From: Armadillidium nasatum
Taxonomy: Eukaryota > Arthropoda > Malacostraca > Isopoda > Armadillidiidae
Direction of reading: 5' to 3'
Assembly (NCBI GenBank): GCA_009176605.1
Contig: SEYY01001220.1
Coordinates: 5,001 to 30,000, forward strand
DNA: 25,000 bases
The position numbers were made by a program, and so were the translations under genes. How positions within the stretch are numbered: the first letter of the stretch is position 1; the number at the start of each line of letters is the position of its first letter. Below are positions 1-25,000 of this stretch, in pieces. Below the pieces are notes generated by a model. It saw only the letters and a program-made list of their open reading frames with translations. It searched no databases and was not told the origin of the DNA.

Positions 1-3841
<3,841 letters not shown>

Positions 3842-3844
3842 TAG

Positions 3845-22071
<18,227 letters not shown>

Positions 22072-22789
22072 GTAAGTACTGCCGCAAATTTTAAAATTTA
22101 GATTAACGTAGAATAAAATAAAATTAAAGTAATATGAATGAAATTTAGAATAATATAATTTAAGCTGCTTTAAATGTTTTAGATAATTCTTTTTTAATTA
22201 TTTATTCAATAAAGTAATTATTACTCTCATTAAAAAAGTAACTTATAGAAATAACAGAAACTGCATAGAAGTTTGTAGATTTTATTTATTAATTAAATAT
22301 TCAATTCAATTAAATAATTATTACTCATAATTAAAAAGTGCATAGTTGTAGAATTTGAATGTGTTGAAAAAGAAAGAAATGAGATGTAATTCAGAATTTA
22401 TCAGAAAAGTAAAGTTTGTATTTGTTCTTAAGTTTATTGTTATTTTTTCTTCCTTTGCAGGTAGGTATGTATATTTTGATGTATTCATTTTGTATATAAA
22501 GTAATTATATAATGAGCATTTATTATAAGTTACTAATATATGTTTAAGAAACACGAATAAAGTATTAGAATAATAAAAGATAATCAGAAATTCAAAAACT
22601 AAGTACAGACCATTATTACATAAATTATAAACATTACACTTACTTTTTCATATTAACCATTGTTCTAGGTATAGTCTTAAAAGTCGTGAATGTCTTTATG
22701 AAGCAATTTAGTTCATCATTTTTTATCAGTATAATTTAATCTACTGTTAAAGAAAAGTATCATTAGAGAATAATGATTAACAAGCAAAT
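22072..22789. other. Start of the ATM intron after exon 14
   Basis: AT-rich, with the juxtaposed splice sites at 22460/22461 as its only notable signal. The next kinase exon (PIG-x-x-L motif) is absent. Confidence 0.5.
22441..22466 (+). promoter_or_regulatory. Juxtaposed splice acceptor/donor (candidate recursive splice site)
   Basis: A pyrimidine-rich tract ends in tttgcag at 22460 and is followed at once by gtaggtatgt, so a good 3' splice site abuts a plausible 5' splice site with nothing between. This is the layout of zero-nucleotide recursive splice sites known from long arthropod introns. It lies 389 nt into an ATM intron longer than 2.9 kb. No frame downstream gives an ATM-like exon before a stop, so an ordinary exon start is unlikely. 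It could still be a chance motif. Confidence 0.45.
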
Positions 22790-25000
22790 GGAGACAGTAT
22801 TTGGGGACGTTCCTAGATTATCGTGGAAAGAATAGTTACTTGATGGGAGAGTGGGCTCTGTGAAAACTACTACAGTTTCCTTTTTCCCAGGTCATCTGTT
22901 ATGAGTTGATAAGCCATTTCACGGTTTCTTTCCATAAATGGAGCAGTAGCATTAGCACTGAATTATTTTCACCACTTAATGAAGCTCACTTTACACAGTC
23001 CTCAAGCATAATACAGACAATACTCTCCGAAGTATCGAATTATCCCAGTGACTACCCATAAAATCTATTTTTTACTTTGGCAAAAATAGTTCCTGTCTGA
23101 AATCACAACCAATACCGCCCTGAGATATTTTATGAGTACCTGATACACCCGTACATGAAATTTAGGATGAACATTGACCTCACCGAGAAGAACCGGAAGT
23201 GTCAAAGAAGGAATTCCCATCCTTTGCGGAGAGAAAATAAGATTCTCCCTTGCCACCAGGTAACTTACACCAGAGCAGAAAGTGGCCCAATCTATCTTCA
23301 GCAGTGCAGTATGGGCAAAGGGGCGTGTCACAGAGATCCTATCTAAAGAGGTGACTATTGAGACTAATGTGCCCAGTTCTCAATCTTGTTATAGCAGTCT
23401 CAGATCTACGGTCACTGATAAAGGGGGAAGACTGAATATCCTCCTGATAATATTGGCCCTAGGGATAAGTGGTGAGGAAAGTATTAAGAATATCCCTCCA
23501 ATTAATATCCACTCCCTCTTGAATGCAAGCGTACCACTAACCCAACTCCAAGGGTAAATACTCAATATGGTGGCATCTATGAGCAAATTTGGCTGATAAG
23601 TTTGCTAGTTCATTACCAGCAATACCAATGTAAGGTGGAACCCAGTGGAAGTGCAATTGCCAGCCATCCCTGTTCAGAAGACATTCCACGAAAAAGACAG
23701 TGAATACGAAATTGAATTCTCTGGTATTTGGGGGTAAATGGTTTGATAAAATTTTAAGGGCAGCACTAGAATTATAGAATATGATGATAGACTGAGGATT
23801 AATGTGGGTCACTTCAAATTGCAATACCCTGAGGATAGCATATAATTCCAGTAACACCACTGAATGTCCAGAGGAAAGTATTTCTCTGAAAAGACTGTCC
23901 TAGGACAAGGCCGTCCTTGCTCCAAGATTGTGGCAATGAAAATGTGAAATGGTAATGTAAGTTCTAATATGGAGAAATTACTGACATTGATGAAACCGGG
24001 TCCAGTAGAATGGTCATGAGACTTAATTATCTGGCTATTCGTCTTGCCTGTGAGATGAAAGGGACATGTCGGATGCCCACTCCCAAAGATGATTCACAGT
24101 TTCGATAAAAGATCATAAGGGGATGATTCATTGGTCAGACATTAACTAAACATACCTCCTAGCAATCAGGGCCTCCGAATGCAATGGGAGAGAAAGAAGT
24201 TCTGCCTCAGCCTCTAGTTTCTTGATGGGAGTCGATTTGAAAGCACCAAGTGTTATGCGGATGGTTGTATTTTGAATAGACTGGGCATTTTAGAGAAGTT
24301 TGAGAAGCCGATGTGTATACCACGCTGCCCTAATCAACTAATCAAGTTTTTCCTAATTTAGATTTTATAAAAATGGAGTAATTTGCCTGCGACGCACCCG
24401 ACTTAGTACCTGCCAATCTCCTCATCATATGCAGCCATTTCAAGCACCGGGATTAGAGGTTCTGAATGTGATGCTTCCAGTTGAGAGTGGGGCCGTCAAA
24501 TATTAGACTAAAAAATTTGTGTTTAGTGACAAAGGGAGCCTCAATCCCATTCAGCCCAATTGTTCGTATGAAGGCAATTCTCCATCTAATGACGCACATC
24601 AGGACACACTTTGCAATGTTGATACGTAGATACCAACGAGCAGCCTATTCAAAATGTCCTGTCCGCTCTGTAAAGTGTTTTCGCTCCCTGTAGGATGTTA
24701 GAAGATGCACTTAACACTATATCATTGGCATAGGCCATCACGTTAGTTGAAGCTGAATGAGGCACATTTGTTAGGTTTACATCAAACAACATTTGAACTT
24801 AAAGCCGAACCCTGTGGTACTCCTCTCTGTGCAGGCCTCATTGAAGACTAACTCTGATTGATAAGTGATGATTGTCTAAAAAGTTGTGAAACCATCTCAA
24901 AGGGTGACCTTTAATGTCTCAATCTAGCTAATTTAAATAAGAGCCCCACATGTAAGACTTAATGGAATACGGCCTGTAAATGAAAAAATAATTGCAAAGT
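22790..25000 (-). mobile_element. Degenerate I-clade-like RT-RNase H element
   Basis: From the right edge leftward: LRWFHNFLDNHHLSIRV, RGVPQGSALSSN, VMAYANDIVLSASSN (YADD changed to YAND), IRITLGAFKSTPIKKLEAEA, RNase H ELYAILRVLQ, IIIFYNSSAALKILS, and HWVPPYIGIAGNELA, then PLCPYCTAEDRLGHFLLWC (C-x2-C-x8-H-x4-C). Many stops and frameshifts. The 5' part lies beyond the window. The 3' boundary near 22790 is approximate. Fills the intron after ATM exon 14. Confidence 0.8.

Noticed and set aside
22461..22500. An ATM kinase exon starting at 22461
   Set aside because: All three frames stop within about 45 bases and none gives the PIG-x-x-L motif expected next.
23155..23557. Plus-strand open frames in the right-hand region
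   Set aside because: Shadows of the degenerate minus-strand RT-RNase H element, which has recognisable motifs on the other strand.

Overview
This window is animal nuclear DNA. It is AT-rich, has spliced introns, and is packed with non-LTR retrotransposon debris and unusually many (TA)n microsatellites. The only host gene I recognise is a large internal part of the DNA-damage checkpoint kinase ATM (plus strand): 14 exons between 3845 and 22071. They join without a frame break into 762 codons, covering the C-terminal half of the FAT helical-repeat domain and the N-terminal lobe of the PI3K-like kinase domain. Earlier exons lie left of the window. The catalytic loop, activation loop and FATC lie to the right. 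The organism is probably an arthropod, and a crustacean fits best (microsatellite load, retroelement types), but this is inference; the sequence cannot settle the species.

Layout. 1-3844 is the intron before the first visible ATM exon. It holds a 363-bp-arm palindrome of tRNA-derived SINEs (1496-2253) and a 5'-truncated minus-strand retrotransposon (2403-3734). 3845-4183 is a two-exon ATM island enclosed by (TA)n. 4184-9006 is an intron with a second SINE, a second copy of the same retrotransposon, a MITE-like element and a rearranged CR1/Jockey-like element. 9007-10798 holds three ATM exons and a degenerate RTE-like fragment. 10799-14242 is another intron of TA arrays and element fragments. 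14243-14660 holds two exons. The following intron has an I-clade RT-RNase H element split by a reverse-oriented CR1-like insertion. 18535-22071 holds the last seven exons, the final two encoding the ATP-binding part of the kinase. 22072-25000 is an open intron with a juxtaposed splice acceptor/donor and a degenerate minus-strand I-clade element.

Architecture. I count 23 (TA)n arrays of about 95-230 bp, roughly 3.2 kb in all. They are not scattered evenly. They begin or end within a few bases of several ATM splice sites. They lie at or near both ends of four of the five complete introns over 1 kb, and are absent from all eight introns under 350 bp. Almost every transposon-derived island is bounded on both sides by TA arrays, and retroelement 3' ends face them. 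The two most interesting ideas are therefore (a) self-complementary UA repeats that could bridge long introns during splicing, and (b) TA microsatellites acting as insertion sites for several unrelated element types.
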